Shown in pieces: positions 1 through 9,290 of a DNA stretch of 59,287 nt. Each line of letters opens with the position of its first letter. Positions within the stretch are counted from its first letter, which is position 1. This DNA is from Metabacillus litoralis (GTDB taxonomy: Bacteria; Bacillota; Bacilli; Bacillales; Bacillaceae). Under the pieces are notes generated by a model. The model worked only from the letters and a program-made list of their open reading frames with translations. It made no database searches and was not told where the DNA came from. The stretch spans positions 1-59,287 of the forward strand of contig NZ_VOQF01000020.1 of assembly GCF_007994985.1 (NCBI RefSeq), read 5' to 3'. A program made the translations under genes and the position numbers.

Positions 1-38
1 TCCCATTAATTTATATATATCGAAGATATTGTGTAAGA

Positions 39-114
39 GGTAGAGACTAAAAAGCACTACTAGCCTGTGGCTTGGGAGAAGCAAGAAGGTCAAGGAAGCG
101 CAGCGAATGAAGAC
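39..114. repeat. Direct repeat, copy A
   Basis: A stretch beginning GGTAGAGACTAAAAAGCAC recurs almost unchanged at 370-444. Both copies continue through a GGCTTGGGAGAAGCAAGAAGG core and end near a GAATGAAGAC/GGATGAAGAC motif. The copies diverge after about 75 bp. Copy A runs on into a segment fused to the 3' part of a 5S rRNA. No coding role is apparent. Confidence 0.8.
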
Positions 115-190
115 CGGAATGTGCGAATTTGGCACATGAGGATCTGAATGAACGAGCTGACGCAGAGATTCGCCGCTTATCGCAAGCCGA

Positions 191-268
<78 letters not shown>

Positions 269-277
269 AAAGTGTGG

Positions 278-307
278 AAAGATCAGTAGAGATACTGGTC
301 TTTTTTT
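278..307 (+). terminator. rRNA-type intrinsic terminator
   Basis: AGATCAGTA and TACTGGTCT pair around a GAGA loop and are followed by seven T. It lies just past the 5S remnant, where an rRNA operon terminator is expected. Confidence 0.8.
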
Positions 308-369
308 GTGCGTGAAAAAGGTCATGGGAGATCATGGTAATGATTAAGCTAGAACGAGATATGCATAAA

Positions 370-444
370 GGTAGAGACTAAAAAGCACTCCTAGTCTGAG
401 GCTTGGGAGAAGCAAGAAGGAAGTGTATGGCAGCGGATGAAGAC
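370..444. repeat. Direct repeat, copy B
   Basis: Second copy of the element at 39-114, with scattered substitutions. It is followed by a perfect 9 bp inverted repeat, TCTGATATC/GATATCAGA, at 456-483. Unlike copy A it is not joined to 5S sequence. Confidence 0.8.
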
Positions 445-500
445 CTGACAGATAGTCTGATATCGCTAAGTAATGATATCAGATCAATAGTCTAAAGGTT

Positions 501-625
501 GTCATCAAGGGGATGAGGCCTATAAGAGAGCAGAAACCCAAGTCAAATGTCCGTCATCAAGGAGATGAAGCCCATAAGAGAACAGAAACCCAGATCTAAA
601 GGTCGTCATCAAAAAGGAGGAACCT
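501..625. repeat. Tandem 52 bp repeat, about 2.4 units
   Basis: Units start at 501, 553 and 604, each with GTCATCAA. The first two continue with GGATGAGGCC or AGATGAAGCC, then TATAAGAGAGCAGAAACCCA or CATAAGAGAACAGAAACCCA. The third breaks off after about 20 bases. The rest of 626-930 is AT-rich, and I see no gene in it. Confidence 0.8.
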
Positions 626-934
626 CACTAGTAAGCAATTGTTGTATGGTCTGAGACATCTAGGTGCAAAAACATGATATTTAATAAAAATTCAGTGCAG
701 AAAAACATGATAGTATAATTGATTAGTTGAAAATAAAAGTATATTCTTAATTAACTCATTTTACTCAATCTTTATTCAGTATATAAAGTCAGATCACACC
801 TTGTCTACATGAATTGAATTAAGGTTATAGCAATGAGCTTTCAGAAAATGATCATTTTAAAAAGTGAACAAGCACAATAAAAGGAACTTTACATACAGTA
901 TGAATATCCATAATAACTAAATTGATTAAATTGT

Positions 935-962
935 GTATACAATATAGAAACTTGGTAACAAT
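935..962 (+). promoter_or_regulatory. Probable sigma-F promoter of csfB
   Basis: GTATA at 935-939 and GGTAACAAT at 954-962 fit the forespore sigma-F consensus (GYATA, then GGnnAnAnT), with a 14 bp spacer that is one base or so short. The predicted start of transcription falls just upstream of the csfB ribosome binding site at 972-976. In B. subtilis csfB is a sigma-F gene, so context agrees. Confidence 0.6.
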
Positions 963-984
963 AGAAAGTATGGAGGTGGAGATT

Positions 985-1188
985 TTGGATTCTAATAGCT
1001 TAGAAATGTCTAAAGGGAAAACTTGTATTATATGTGATAAAGAAAAATCTATGGGAATTCATCTCTATACAAGTTTTATTTGTGTAGAATGTGAAAAAGA
1101 AATAAATAGTACACAAACATCTGATGAAAAGTATAAATACTTCGTTGAAAAATTGAGTAGGGTAAAAAATCCCCCACTTTATTCTTAA
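985..1188 (+). CDS. csfB: Anti-sigma-G factor CsfB (Gin)
   Basis: This 67-residue protein matches Gin, the small zinc-binding anti-sigma factor that holds sigma G (and sigma E) inactive until forespore engulfment is complete. Two CxxC pairs (CIIC near residue 14 and CVEC near 34) are the expected zinc ligands. The segment GIHLYTSFICVEC and the C-terminal PPLYS are family signatures. I take TTG 985 as start: a strong GGAGG lies 8 bases upstream, and the upstream in-frame ATG at 970 sits inside that site. A sigma-F-type promoter lies directly upstream and a terminator follows. The gene sits right after the rRNA remnant, as csfB follows rrnA in B. subtilis. Confidence 0.9.
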   Translation: MDSNSLEMSKGKTCIICDKEKSMGIHLYTSFICVECEKEINSTQTSDEKYKYFVEKLSRVKNPPLYS

Positions 1189-1202
1189 TAGAATACATGA
1201 TT

Positions 1203-1232
1203 AAAAGGCTAACACAATGTTAGCCTTTTTTA
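1203..1232 (+). terminator. Intrinsic terminator after csfB
   Basis: AAAAGGCTAACA and TGTTAGCCTTTT form a tight hairpin followed by a T run. Confidence 0.85.
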
Positions 1233-1379
1233 CGTATATATGGAGATAATCACCAATAAGTGAAAGCACCTATTCTTTTGTTTGGTCTACATAATACAAA
1301 TATATACAACCTTGTATATACTGTTACATATAAGTATTGTTATAATTATTTAATATAAGTAAAGGACGTTGATCTATAT

Positions 1380-2813
1380 ATGTACACTCCTCTCTTTACG
1401 GCTTTAATGCAACACGCAAAGAGAAAATCTTTATCCTTCCATGTACCGGGACATAAAAATGGGAAGGTTTTTATAAAACAAGCAGACGAGATCTATAAGA
1501 ATATCTTATCCTTAGACGTTACAGAACTAACTGGATTAGATGATCTACATCACCCTACTGATGTTATTGCTGAGGCACAGCAGCTTACAGCGAAACTTTA
1601 TGGAGTGAAAAACTCTTATTTTCTAGTGAATGGATCAACTGTAGGAAATATGGCGATGATTTTAGCTTGTTGTAATGAAGGTGATGAGGTTCTTGTCCAA
1701 AGAAATTCTCATAAATCGATTATCAATGCTGTTCAGCTTGCAGGAGCAAATCCTATTTTTTTGTCACCAAAAATGGATACTGTATTACAAGTACCTAGTT
1801 ATGTTGATATACAAACAATCAAACATGCTATTGAAAGCTATCCTAATGCTAAGGCGCTTATATTAACTAATCCTAATTATTATGGATTAACTGTTAACTT
1901 GAAAGAAGCGATTGAGCTTGCACATAGTTGTAGTATTCCTGTGCTTGTTGATGAAGCTCACGGTGCGCATTTTAAAGCAGGTATAGAATTTCCTACTTCA
2001 GCAGTGGATATAGGGGCAGATATAATTGTCCATTCTGCTCATAAAACACTGCCAGCCATGACAATGGGTTCTTTTTTACACTATAATACTAACCTCATTG
2101 ATAGGGAAAAGGTAGAATTCTACTTAGCTATTTTACAAAGTAGTAGTCCATCTTATCCAATCATGGCGTCTCTTGATTTGGCAAGAGCCTATCTTGAGGA
2201 AGTGAAAGAAAATCGAGGAATAGATAGTATACTAAAAGCAATTATTAATATAAAAGAACAACTAAAGAATATTGATGGTTTAGAGATTTTAGAATCGGCA
2301 GATCCACTCATTCAAATAGATCCACTTAAACTAACTGTTCGGTCAACTTCTGGGTTATCGGGTTATGAGTTGCAAGACTGGTTTGAATTACACAATGTCT
2401 TTATTGAGCTAGCAGATCCTTTAAATGCATTAATGATACTACCATTAGATCATAAAATTCACAATTTAGAGCATTTGAGTAAAAAAACATCAACAACTTC
2501 TATATCAATTACTGCTAATAAACGAGTACAATTACATTACAAGCAAAATAAGGGTATTAATAGGTTAGAAAAACCATACTCATATTTAAAAACATGTGAG
2601 AAGGAATTAATTAAATTAGATGATGCTATCGGGGCTATTTCAGCAGAGTCGATTATTCCTTATCCACCTGGAATACCTTTAATAATAGTAGGTGAAACAA
2701 TAACAAAGGATTTAATAGAACAGTTAAAGGAAATGCTTGAGATGCGTATTAATATACAAGGTGATAATAATATAAGGCAAGGAAACATAAAGATTTATAA
2801 GAATAGAGGGTGA
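1380..2813 (+). CDS. yaaO: Orn/Lys/Arg decarboxylase-family protein YaaO
   Basis: A 477-residue fold-type I PLP enzyme of the Orn/Lys/Arg decarboxylase group, close to B. subtilis YaaO (480 aa). The N terminus has the SFHVPGHKNG motif, and the PLP lysine lies in HSAHKTLPAMTMGS near residue 221, with DEAHGAHF about 30 residues before it. The C-terminal decarboxylase domain ends with PYPPGIPLI. The substrate cannot be fixed from sequence; lysine, arginine or ornithine are candidates. Start ATG 1380 matches the family N terminus, with AAAGGA some 13 bases upstream, a longer gap than usual. It is followed 6 bases later by tmk, suggesting co-transcription. Confidence 0.88.
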   Translation: MYTPLFTALMQHAKRKSLSFHVPGHKNGKVFIKQADEIYKNILSLDVTELTGLDDLHHPTDVIAEAQQLTAKLYGVKNSYFLVNGSTVGNMAMILACCNEGDEVLVQRNSHKSIINAVQLAGANPIFLSPKMDTVLQVPSYVDIQTIKHAIESYPNAKALILTNPNYYGLTVNLKEAIELAHSCSIPVLVDEAHGAHFKAGIEFPTSAVDIGADIIVHSAHKTLPAMTMGSFLHYNTNLIDREKVEFYLAILQSSSPSYPIMASLDLARAYLEEVKENRGIDSILKAIINIKEQLKNIDGLEILESADPLIQIDPLKLTVRSTSGLSGYELQDWFELHNVFIELADPLNALMILPLDHKIHNLEHLSKKTSTTSISITANKRVQLHYKQNKGINRLEKPYSYLKTCEKELIKLDDAIGAISAESIIPYPPGIPLIIVGETITKDLIEQLKEMLEMRINIQGDNNIRQGNIKIYKNRG

Positions 2814-2819
2814 GAGATA

Positions 2820-3449
2820 TTGGCAGGTAAATTTATTACCTTTGAAGGTCCTGAAGGGGCAGGTAAAACAACTGTATTAGAAAGATTGATGAAGGATTTA
2901 ACAGAAGCAAACTCTGAAATTATATTTACCAGGGAACCAGGCGGTATACTTATAGCAGAGAAGATACGAGATGTTATCTTAAATAAAGATCATATTGAAA
3001 TGGATCCAAGAACTGAGGCTCTTTTATATGCTGCTGCTAGAAGACAGCATTTGGTGGAAAAAGTAATTCCAGAAATAAATAAAGGATCAAATGTATTTTG
3101 TGACAGATTCATTGATAGCTCTTTAGCATATCAAGGCTACGCAAGGGGCTTAGGAATAGATGAAGTTTTATCTATTAATGAATTTGCTATAAATGGAATT
3201 ATGCCTGATTTAACATTTTATTTTAAAATAGATCCTAAAATTGGTCTTGAAAGAATCGCAGTTAATTCTGATAGAGAAAAAAATCGACTTGATTTAGAAG
3301 ATCTTTCTTTTCATCAAAAAGTTCAAGATGGTTATCAAAAGGTAATAGAGAGATTTCAAGAGAGAATAGTGATTATCAATGCAGAGCAAACGATTGACCA
3401 GGTTGTATCTGACGTAAAAAGGGTGTTAAAGGATTATAAATTAATTTAG
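2820..3449 (+). CDS. tmk: Thymidylate kinase
   Basis: TMP kinase makes dTDP from dTMP and ATP in dTTP synthesis. The 209-residue protein has the P-loop GPEGAGKTT at residues 9-17, the TREPGG segment near 37-42 and the [12 protein letters not shown] motif near 95-106. Length matches bacterial Tmk. Translation starts at TTG 2820 behind AGGGTGAGAG, which overlaps the end of yaaO. An 80 bp gap separates it from darA. Between tmk and holB the order darA-yaaR is the usual Bacillus arrangement. Confidence 0.95.
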   Translation: MAGKFITFEGPEGAGKTTVLERLMKDLTEANSEIIFTREPGGILIAEKIRDVILNKDHIEMDPRTEALLYAAARRQHLVEKVIPEINKGSNVFCDRFIDSSLAYQGYARGLGIDEVLSINEFAINGIMPDLTFYFKIDPKIGLERIAVNSDREKNRLDLEDLSFHQKVQDGYQKVIERFQERIVIINAEQTIDQVVSDVKRVLKDYKLI

Positions 3450-3517
3450 GTGAAGGTATCCTTTAAATTACCATTAAAGATGCAATGAATACCATAGATG
3501 AACGTGTTACAATATAA

Positions 3518-3859
<342 letters not shown>

Positions 3860-3898
3860 AAAGTTACTGATTTTGAATTGACCATGGAGGGTTAAGTG

Positions 3899-4339
3899 AT
3901 GAAGGTAAGTCAGGATATACGTTCAACGATGGATAAACGGGGAATGGAGCAGAAGATCACACAAGCTACCTCTAAAGGATTTCAAGATATGGTAACAAAA
4001 CAAGGTGATAAGCTCCAAATGGATCAGCTTAATAAGCTGTTAGGAAATATAGAGGATGCAGGTCGAAGATTATCAAAATCTAGAAATTTTAGTGATCTTT
4101 CAAAATATAAACTTTTAGTTAAGAAATTTATCCATGAAGCTGTTGAATATGGAATGGATATGAAGCAATCAAGAAGTTGGGATTATAATGGTAATAGCCG
4201 ATCTTTAAAGATTGTTGAACAGGTTGATAAATCTTTAATTGATTTAGCTGATGAAATTGTTAATAAGGAAAGTCCTACAATTGATCTTCTTTCAAAAATT
4301 GGTGAAATTAAAGGGTTACTTATTAACCTTTATACGTAG
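3899..4339 (+). CDS. yaaR: YaaR family protein (DUF327)
   Basis: A 146-residue protein of the YaaR family, predicted largely helical and cytosolic, of unknown biochemical role. It is usually found between darA and holB, as here. A GTG at 3896 directly precedes ATG 3899; the TGGAGG at 3885-3890 is better spaced for the ATG, which also gives the family's usual length. The stop codon lies 13 bases before holB. Confidence 0.88.
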   Translation: MKVSQDIRSTMDKRGMEQKITQATSKGFQDMVTKQGDKLQMDQLNKLLGNIEDAGRRLSKSRNFSDLSKYKLLVKKFIHEAVEYGMDMKQSRSWDYNGNSRSLKIVEQVDKSLIDLADEIVNKESPTIDLLSKIGEIKGLLINLYT

Positions 4340-4352
4340 AGAGTGATGAGCA

Positions 4353-5345
4353 ATGAAAAAAAACTGGCAAGAACTAGCTACCTATCAGCCACGTGTTATT
4401 AAACTATTAGCAAATAGTATTGAGAAGGAACGTTTGGCACATGCATATTTATTTGAAGGGAAAAAGGGAACAGGGAAAAAGGATGTAGGAATCCTCCTAG
4501 CAAAAAGCTTTCTTTGTGAAGACCTCCAAGATTATGAACCTTGTCAAAATTGTAAAAACTGTAAAAGAATTGACTCAGGTAATCATCCTGATGTTCACAT
4601 TATCGAACCAGATGGTCTCTCAATAAAAAAGGGTCAAATTCAAGAGTTACAAGAGGAATTCTCTAAATCAGGTGTTGAATCGAGTAAGAAGCTTTATATG
4701 ATTGTTCATGCTGATAAAATGACAGTTAATGCAGCAAATAGTCTTTTGAAGTTTTTAGAAGAGCCTAATGCAAATACGATTGCCATTCTCTTAACTGAGC
4801 AGTATCATAAAATGCTTAATACAATTTTGTCTCGCTGTCAGTTATTATCTTTTCATCCCTTACAACCAAAAGTCCTTCAAGAAACACTTAAAGAATCAGG
4901 TGTTTCTCCTAATATAGCAGCGCTAGTTTCACAATTAACAAATGATACTGATGCAGCATTTGAGCTATCAAAAGATGATTGGTTTGCGCAAGCAAGAACG
5001 AAAGTGATAAAATTATATGAAGTGCTTGTTAATCGTAAAGGACAAGCTCCATTATATATACACACTGAGTGGATGAGCCACTTTAATGATAAAGAAAAAC
5101 AAGATACAGGATTAGATTTGCTTTTATACCTTTATAAAGATATATTATCTGTTCAAGTTGGAAATGATGAACAAGTGATTTTTCAAGACTTGATGCAGTT
5201 AGTAAAGCAGCATGCCCTTCAAATGACTCAAAGAAGTGTAACTGAGAAAATTACTTCTATTTTAGAAGCTAAAAAAAGGCTTCATGCCAATGTAAATCCA
5301 CAATTACTGATGGAACAATTGGTTTTAACATTGCAGGAGGGATAG
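4353..5345 (+). CDS. holB: DNA polymerase III delta' subunit
   Basis: Delta' is the stator of the clamp loader that puts the beta clamp on DNA. The 330-residue protein carries an AAA+ N-terminal domain with GKKGTGKKD near residues 36-44, a degenerate Walker A as usual for delta'. A zinc-binding cysteine cluster (CEDLQDYEPCQNCKNC) lies near 55-70, and ISRCQ near 150 is the SRC motif. C-terminal helical domains match B. subtilis HolB. The stop is 2 bases before the ricT start, indicating coupled translation. Confidence 0.95.
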   Translation: MKKNWQELATYQPRVIKLLANSIEKERLAHAYLFEGKKGTGKKDVGILLAKSFLCEDLQDYEPCQNCKNCKRIDSGNHPDVHIIEPDGLSIKKGQIQELQEEFSKSGVESSKKLYMIVHADKMTVNAANSLLKFLEEPNANTIAILLTEQYHKMLNTILSRCQLLSFHPLQPKVLQETLKESGVSPNIAALVSQLTNDTDAAFELSKDDWFAQARTKVIKLYEVLVNRKGQAPLYIHTEWMSHFNDKEKQDTGLDLLLYLYKDILSVQVGNDEQVIFQDLMQLVKQHALQMTQRSVTEKITSILEAKKRLHANVNPQLLMEQLVLTLQEG

Positions 5346-5347
5346 TT

Positions 5348-6175
5348 TTGTATAATGTTGTAGGAGTTCGCTTTAAGAAAGCGGGCAAAATATATTATTT
5401 CGACCCTAGTGGTCTTCATATAAACGATGATGATTTCGTTATAGTTGAAACAATAAGAGGAATTGAGTTTGGTAAGGTTGTTCTAAATAATAAGAAGGTT
5501 GAAGAGCATGATGTTGTTCTTCCACTGAAAAAAGTTATTAGATTAGCAGATGATAAGGATCGTTTGATGGTTCAGGAAAATCTTGACGCTGCTACAGAGG
5601 CATATGAAGTATGTCAGAAAAAAGTGTTAGAACATGGCCTAGATATGAAATTAGTAGATGTTGAATATACATTTGACCGAAATAAAGTCATTTTCTATTT
5701 CACTGCTGATGGTCGTGTAGATTTTAGAGAGCTTGTTAAGGACTTAGCAGCTATCTTTAAAACTAGAATAGAGCTTAGACAAATTGGAGTTCGTGATGAG
5801 GCGAAAATGCTTGGCGGAATTGGCCCTTGTGGTCGTATGCTTTGCTGTTCTACGTTCTTAGGTGATTTTGAGCCTGTGTCAATTAAAATGGCAAAGGATC
5901 AAAACCTTTCATTAAATCCGACAAAGATTTCTGGACTATGCGGTCGTTTAATGTGTTGTTTAAAATATGAAAATGATGAATATGAGTCAGCAAAAGAGAA
6001 GCTACCTGATTTAGGAGAGCAGATTATCACACCTAATGGATTAGGAAAAGTGGTAGGGTTAAATATTTTAGAGCAGGTTATACAGGTGAGATTAGTTGAA
6101 CAAGAACGCGTGGTAGAATACACTTGGGATGAATTGCAGAAAGAAGGCTTAGTTCCAATGCAATCCACAGACTGA
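5348..6175 (+). CDS. ricT: RicT (YaaT), Y-complex / PSP1 domain protein
   Basis: RicT acts with RicA and RicF as a [4Fe-4S]-bearing complex that stimulates the Spo0A phosphorelay, competence, biofilm formation and RNase Y processing. The 275-residue protein has the PSP1 C-terminal domain, with CGRMLCC near residue 161 and CGRLMCC near 198 providing conserved cysteines. Length equals that of B. subtilis YaaT. Start is TTG 5348, with GGAGGG overlapping the holB stop. It is followed closely by yabA. Confidence 0.93.
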   Translation: MYNVVGVRFKKAGKIYYFDPSGLHINDDDFVIVETIRGIEFGKVVLNNKKVEEHDVVLPLKKVIRLADDKDRLMVQENLDAATEAYEVCQKKVLEHGLDMKLVDVEYTFDRNKVIFYFTADGRVDFRELVKDLAAIFKTRIELRQIGVRDEAKMLGGIGPCGRMLCCSTFLGDFEPVSIKMAKDQNLSLNPTKISGLCGRLMCCLKYENDEYESAKEKLPDLGEQIITPNGLGKVVGLNILEQVIQVRLVEQERVVEYTWDELQKEGLVPMQSTD

Positions 6176-6188
6176 TGAGGTGGAACAA

Positions 6189-6563
6189 GTGGATAAAAAG
6201 GAGATTTTCGAATCTGTTAGTAGCATGGAAGAACAAATAGGATCTTTATATACTCAATTAGGTGAACTAAAGCAACACCTCGGGGAGCTTATTGAGGAAA
6301 ATCACCATTTGCAAATTGAGAATGATAACTTGCGTAGACGGTTGGACTCAACCATTAATAGCCAAAATCAAACAGCAAAAACTAAGAAAACGAAATCAAA
6401 AGAAAAACAGCAAAAGAATCTTAAACAGGTTGATGTAGGTGAAGGCTACGACAACTTAGCACGTCTTTATCAAGAGGGCTTCCATATTTGTAACTTGCAT
6501 TATGGAAGTATTAGAAAAGATGGAGATTGTTTATTTTGCTTATCATTCTTAAATAAGAAATAA
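6189..6563 (+). CDS. yabA: Replication initiation control protein YabA
   Basis: YabA binds DnaA and the beta clamp DnaN and restrains re-initiation at oriC. The N-terminal half is a coiled coil rich in Glu, Leu and Gln. A Lys/Thr-rich linker follows, then a C-terminal zinc domain with H-x-C near residue 101 and C-x-x-C near 116 ([17 protein letters not shown]). An upstream GTG at 6180 is in frame, but GAGGTGG at 6177-6183 fits the GTG at 6189, whose product starts MDKKE like B. subtilis YabA. A terminator follows. Confidence 0.93.
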   Translation: MDKKEIFESVSSMEEQIGSLYTQLGELKQHLGELIEENHHLQIENDNLRRRLDSTINSQNQTAKTKKTKSKEKQQKNLKQVDVGEGYDNLARLYQEGFHICNLHYGSIRKDGDCLFCLSFLNKK

Positions 6564-6564
6564 C

Positions 6565-6645
6565 AAGGCTGACTCATGCTACTTTTATCCCTCTTTTATA
6601 AAATAGAGGGGGATAAATATTTTGCAAACGTGTCAGCCTTTTTTG
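6565..6645 (+). terminator. Terminator of the tmk-holB-yabA gene run
   Basis: AAGGCTGAC at 6565-6573 pairs with GTCAGCCTT at 6632-6640, followed by T residues. An inner hairpin (ATCCCTCTTTTA/TAGAGGGGGAT) lies in the long loop. Confidence 0.8.
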
Positions 6646-6813
6646 AGGTAGACTGTTCTTTAAAACTTTGTTGCTTTTAATTATATGAAGAGAACAGCAC
6701 TGTATAAATTCTAGTAGCATCTTTTCTTCTTAGAATAGTACCTTTTATATGATAAAAACAAAGTTACTAACAGGAAATTAGGTTAATTAGCAACAATCCT
6801 TCAGAAAAGCCTA
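6646..6813. mobile_element. MITE-like repeat, copy 1
   Basis: About 168 bp with imperfect terminal inverted repeats. The left end is AGGTAGACTGTTCTTT followed by CTTTGTTGCTTTTA; the right end, read on the other strand, is TAGGCTTTTCTGAAGGATTGTTGCTA. The interior shares CAGCACTGTATAAA and GCATCTTTTCTTCTTAGAAT with copies at 46068 and 50268. It has no ORF. Confidence 0.75.
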
Positions 6814-6852
6814 TAGGTAAGAGAAGTTGTTATACATAAGGAGTATTGAATA

Positions 6853-7602
6853 ATGGTTGAACTAATCGGTGATGAAAGACTTGATTATTTATTAGCAGAA
6901 GACTTAAGGATTATCCAAAGTCCTACCGTTTTTTCCTTTTCTTTAGATGCTGTGTTACTTTCAAGATTTGCCTATATGCCAGTAAAAAATGGGAAAGTGT
7001 TAGATTTATGTACTGGTAATGGGATTGTGCCGTTGATATTAAGTACTAGAACGAAAGGTGAAATTACTGGTGTGGAAATTCAAGAAAGACTTTATCACAT
7101 GGCAGTTAGAAGTATTCAATATAATAAGCTTGAAAATCAAATACACATGATTCATGGTGATCTTAAGGATATGCCTAAAAAGTTTGGAAACAACAAGTTT
7201 GACGTTGTGACTTGCAATCCACCATATTTTGCAACAACACCTCAAAAAGATATGCAAAATATCAATGAACATTTTGCTATTGCTAGACATGAGATCCTCT
7301 GTACACTAGATGATGTGATAAAAACTTGTAGTAAACTCGTCAATCAAGGTGGAAAAATAGCTCTCGTACATAGACCTGGACGATTAATAGATATTGTTGA
7401 GTTAATGAGGAAATATGATATTGAGCCAAAGAGAATTCAGTTTGTTTATCCTAAACAGGGTAAAGAAGCAAACATCTTATTAATAGAAGGAATAAGAGGA
7501 GGACGATCTGATTTAAAGTTATTACCTCCAATATTTGTCTATAATGAAGATAATGAATATACATCAGAGATAAGAAAGATTCTATATGGAGAAAAGGATT
7601 AA
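6853..7602 (+). CDS. yabB: tRNA1(Val) (adenine(37)-N6)-methyltransferase-like protein YabB
   Basis: A 249-residue SAM-dependent methyltransferase of the TrmN6/YabB family. The SAM-binding loop [14 protein letters not shown] lies near residues 50-63, and the N6-adenine catalytic motif NPPY ([10 protein letters not shown]) lies near 122. The N-terminal [12 protein letters not shown] segment is typical of the family. The expected substrate is adenine 37 of a tRNA; the exact tRNA is inferred from E. coli TrmN6. In B. subtilis a small GIY-YIG gene, yazA, follows and overlaps. Here no such ORF follows, and 7603-7793 holds repeat-like DNA. Confidence 0.88.
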   Translation: MVELIGDERLDYLLAEDLRIIQSPTVFSFSLDAVLLSRFAYMPVKNGKVLDLCTGNGIVPLILSTRTKGEITGVEIQERLYHMAVRSIQYNKLENQIHMIHGDLKDMPKKFGNNKFDVVTCNPPYFATTPQKDMQNINEHFAIARHEILCTLDDVIKTCSKLVNQGGKIALVHRPGRLIDIVELMRKYDIEPKRIQFVYPKQGKEANILLIEGIRGGRSDLKLLPPIFVYNEDNEYTSEIRKILYGEKD

Positions 7603-7636
7603 TTAAATTTTACAAAACTAAGGATTAATTAAAGCT

Positions 7637-7729
7637 TAATGTTGAGTTTTAGCACTTTGTTGATTGAAGTGAAAAACGAACTGCATTTTTTCCCGGGAAA
7701 GCAAATGCCTGTAACGAAAATCAACAACA
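7637..7729. repeat. Degenerate Bacillus intergenic repeat
   Basis: TTGTTGATT near 7659 and AATCAACAA near 7719 form the inverted ends of a short element whose interior (a CCCGGGAAAGCAAATGCCTG region, then AACGAAAATCAACAA) resembles a widespread Bacillus intergenic repeat. It occupies the site where yazA lies in B. subtilis. The family resemblance is from memory. Confidence 0.5.
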
Positions 7730-7793
7730 TAGTTTAACAGAGCCAAAACTAAAAAAGTAATGAAAAGACATATAAAGAGAAGGTGAAAGTAGT

Positions 7794-8672
7794 ATGTTAT
7801 CACAGCAGAAAAGTTTTATAGCTACTGATCGCCATATAGGTAGTTTATATTTAGTGCCAACACCAATTGGTAATTTAGAGGATATGACGTTTAGGGCAGT
7901 TAACATTTTAAAGGAAGTTGATATGATTGCTGCAGAAGATACAAGACAATCAAAGAAGCTATGTAATCATTTTGAAATTGAAACGCCAATTTTCAGCTAT
8001 CATGAACATAATAAAGAATCAAGCGGACATCGTGTTATAGATTTACTAGAGCAAGGAAAAAATATTGCACTAGTAAGTGACGCGGGAATGCCAACTATTT
8101 CAGATCCAGGAAGTGAGTTAGTTAATCAGGTTCTAGAGCTAGGAGGACATGTGATACCTCTGCCAGGAGCTAATGCTGCATTAACTGCATTGATTGCATC
8201 AGGAATATCTCCACAACCTTTTTACTTTTTTGGATTTTTAGATCGGCATAAAAAGGAAAAAAAGAATCAACTTGAAATGTTGAAAATGAAAACTGAAACA
8301 ATGATCTTTTATGAATCTCCTCATCGTTTAAAAGAAACACTACAATTAATTTATGAGTATTTGGGAAATCGTTCGATTTGTTTATCGAGAGAATTGACAA
8401 AGAAATTTGAAGAATTCATTAGAGGTAGCGTAGAAGATATAATAAACTGGTCTACTAACAATGAAATACGTGGTGAGTTTTGCATTATTATAGAGGGAAG
8501 TTCTGAAGAACCCTTGTTAGATACTGATGTTTGGTGGGAAACACTTAGTATTACTGAACATGTTAATCATTACATACAAGATGACTTTTCTTCCAAAGAA
8601 GCAATTAAAAAGGTTGCATTAGATAGGAAAATGCAGAAAAGAGAGGTTTATCAAGCCTACCATGTTGAATAA
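7794..8672 (+). CDS. rsmI: 16S rRNA 2'-O-ribose C1402 methyltransferase RsmI
   Basis: RsmI methylates the ribose of C1402 in the decoding site of 16S rRNA with SAM. The 292-residue protein belongs to the tetrapyrrole methylase fold: LYLVPTPIGNLEDMT near residues 19-33, AAEDTRQSKKL near 45-55, SDAGMPTISDPG near 94-105 and FYESPHRL near 167-174 are all standard. ATG 7794 lies behind AGAAGGTG. It ends before a bidirectional terminator shared with abrB. Confidence 0.95.
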   Translation: MLSQQKSFIATDRHIGSLYLVPTPIGNLEDMTFRAVNILKEVDMIAAEDTRQSKKLCNHFEIETPIFSYHEHNKESSGHRVIDLLEQGKNIALVSDAGMPTISDPGSELVNQVLELGGHVIPLPGANAALTALIASGISPQPFYFFGFLDRHKKEKKNQLEMLKMKTETMIFYESPHRLKETLQLIYEYLGNRSICLSRELTKKFEEFIRGSVEDIINWSTNNEIRGEFCIIIEGSSEEPLLDTDVWWETLSITEHVNHYIQDDFSSKEAIKKVALDRKMQKREVYQAYHVE

Positions 8673-8680
8673 TAGGTAAT

Positions 8681-8711
8681 AAAAAAGGGATGAATTTTCA
8701 TCCCTTTTTTA
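8681..8711. terminator. Bidirectional terminator between rsmI and abrB
   Basis: AAAAAAGGGATGA and TCATCCCTTTTTT form a near-perfect symmetric hairpin that can stop transcription from either side. Confidence 0.85.
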
Positions 8712-8719
8712 AATTACTA

Positions 8720-9001
8720 TTATTTTTGAACTAATTGGTTTTGAATTTCAGATAAAATTTGCTCTGCACCTTCACGGCTTAGAACTAATTTTCCATTTGC
8801 TAATGCAAGGTTATTATCAGATACTTCACCAGTTACTTGGCAAGTCATATTTGGCTTATATTTTTTAAGAATGATTTTTTCATCATCAACATAAATTTCT
8901 AAAGCATCTTTCTCTGCAATACCTAATGTACGACGTAATTCGATTGGAATAACTACACGACCTAATTCGTCAACTTTTCTTACAATACCAGTAGATTTCA
9001 T
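8720..9001 (-). CDS. abrB: Transition-state regulator AbrB
   Basis: AbrB is the DNA-binding repressor of transition-phase genes (including spoVG) during exponential growth. The 93-residue protein has the N-terminal swapped-hairpin DNA-binding domain (MKSTGIVRKVDELGRVVIP, then ELRRTLGI) and a C-terminal multimerisation domain with the usual cysteine (NMTCQVTG). The ATG at 9001 is chosen over an upstream in-frame ATG because AGAGGAG precedes it and it fits the family. It is the only clear minus-strand gene. A sigma-A promoter and two Spo0A boxes lie upstream, so it should be repressed by phosphorylated Spo0A as in B. subtilis. Confidence 0.97.
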   Translation of the reverse strand: MKSTGIVRKVDELGRVVIPIELRRTLGIAEKDALEIYVDDEKIILKKYKPNMTCQVTGEVSDNNLALANGKLVLSREGAEQILSEIQNQLVQK

Positions 9002-9058
9002 AATATAATAATCTCCTCTCAGATTAAACATATCTATATTTAAATTTTTTTAGGTAAC

Positions 9059-9077
9059 TTCGTCAATATTCGACAAA
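9059..9077 (-). promoter_or_regulatory. Tandem Spo0A boxes downstream of the abrB promoter
   Basis: On the minus strand TTTGTCGAA and TTGACGAA stand 10-11 bp apart, just downstream of the predicted transcription start. This arrangement closely resembles the B. subtilis abrB operator at which Spo0A-P represses. Confidence 0.75.
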
Positions 9078-9094
9078 AACTGATTTGCTTTTTA

Positions 9095-9123
9095 AGCATA
9101 TCAGTGTTTCCATTTTACGTCAA
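9095..9123 (-). promoter_or_regulatory. Sigma-A promoter of abrB
   Basis: On the minus strand TTGACG and TATGCT are separated by exactly 17 bp. The predicted start lies about 85 bases before the abrB ATG and directly upstream of the Spo0A boxes. Confidence 0.75.
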
Positions 9124-9290
9124 TCTTTTTTATTGTATTTCCATATGAAAAAAATGTGAACTTAGAATAAACCCTTTGTTTATAGGATTTTAATAGGTTT
9201 ATACCCTCAAATCCAGGAATTTAAACCTTTTTTTGGAAGTTTAAATATGTAAAATAGATACATATTTCACTCACTTTTTATATCCTGTTT

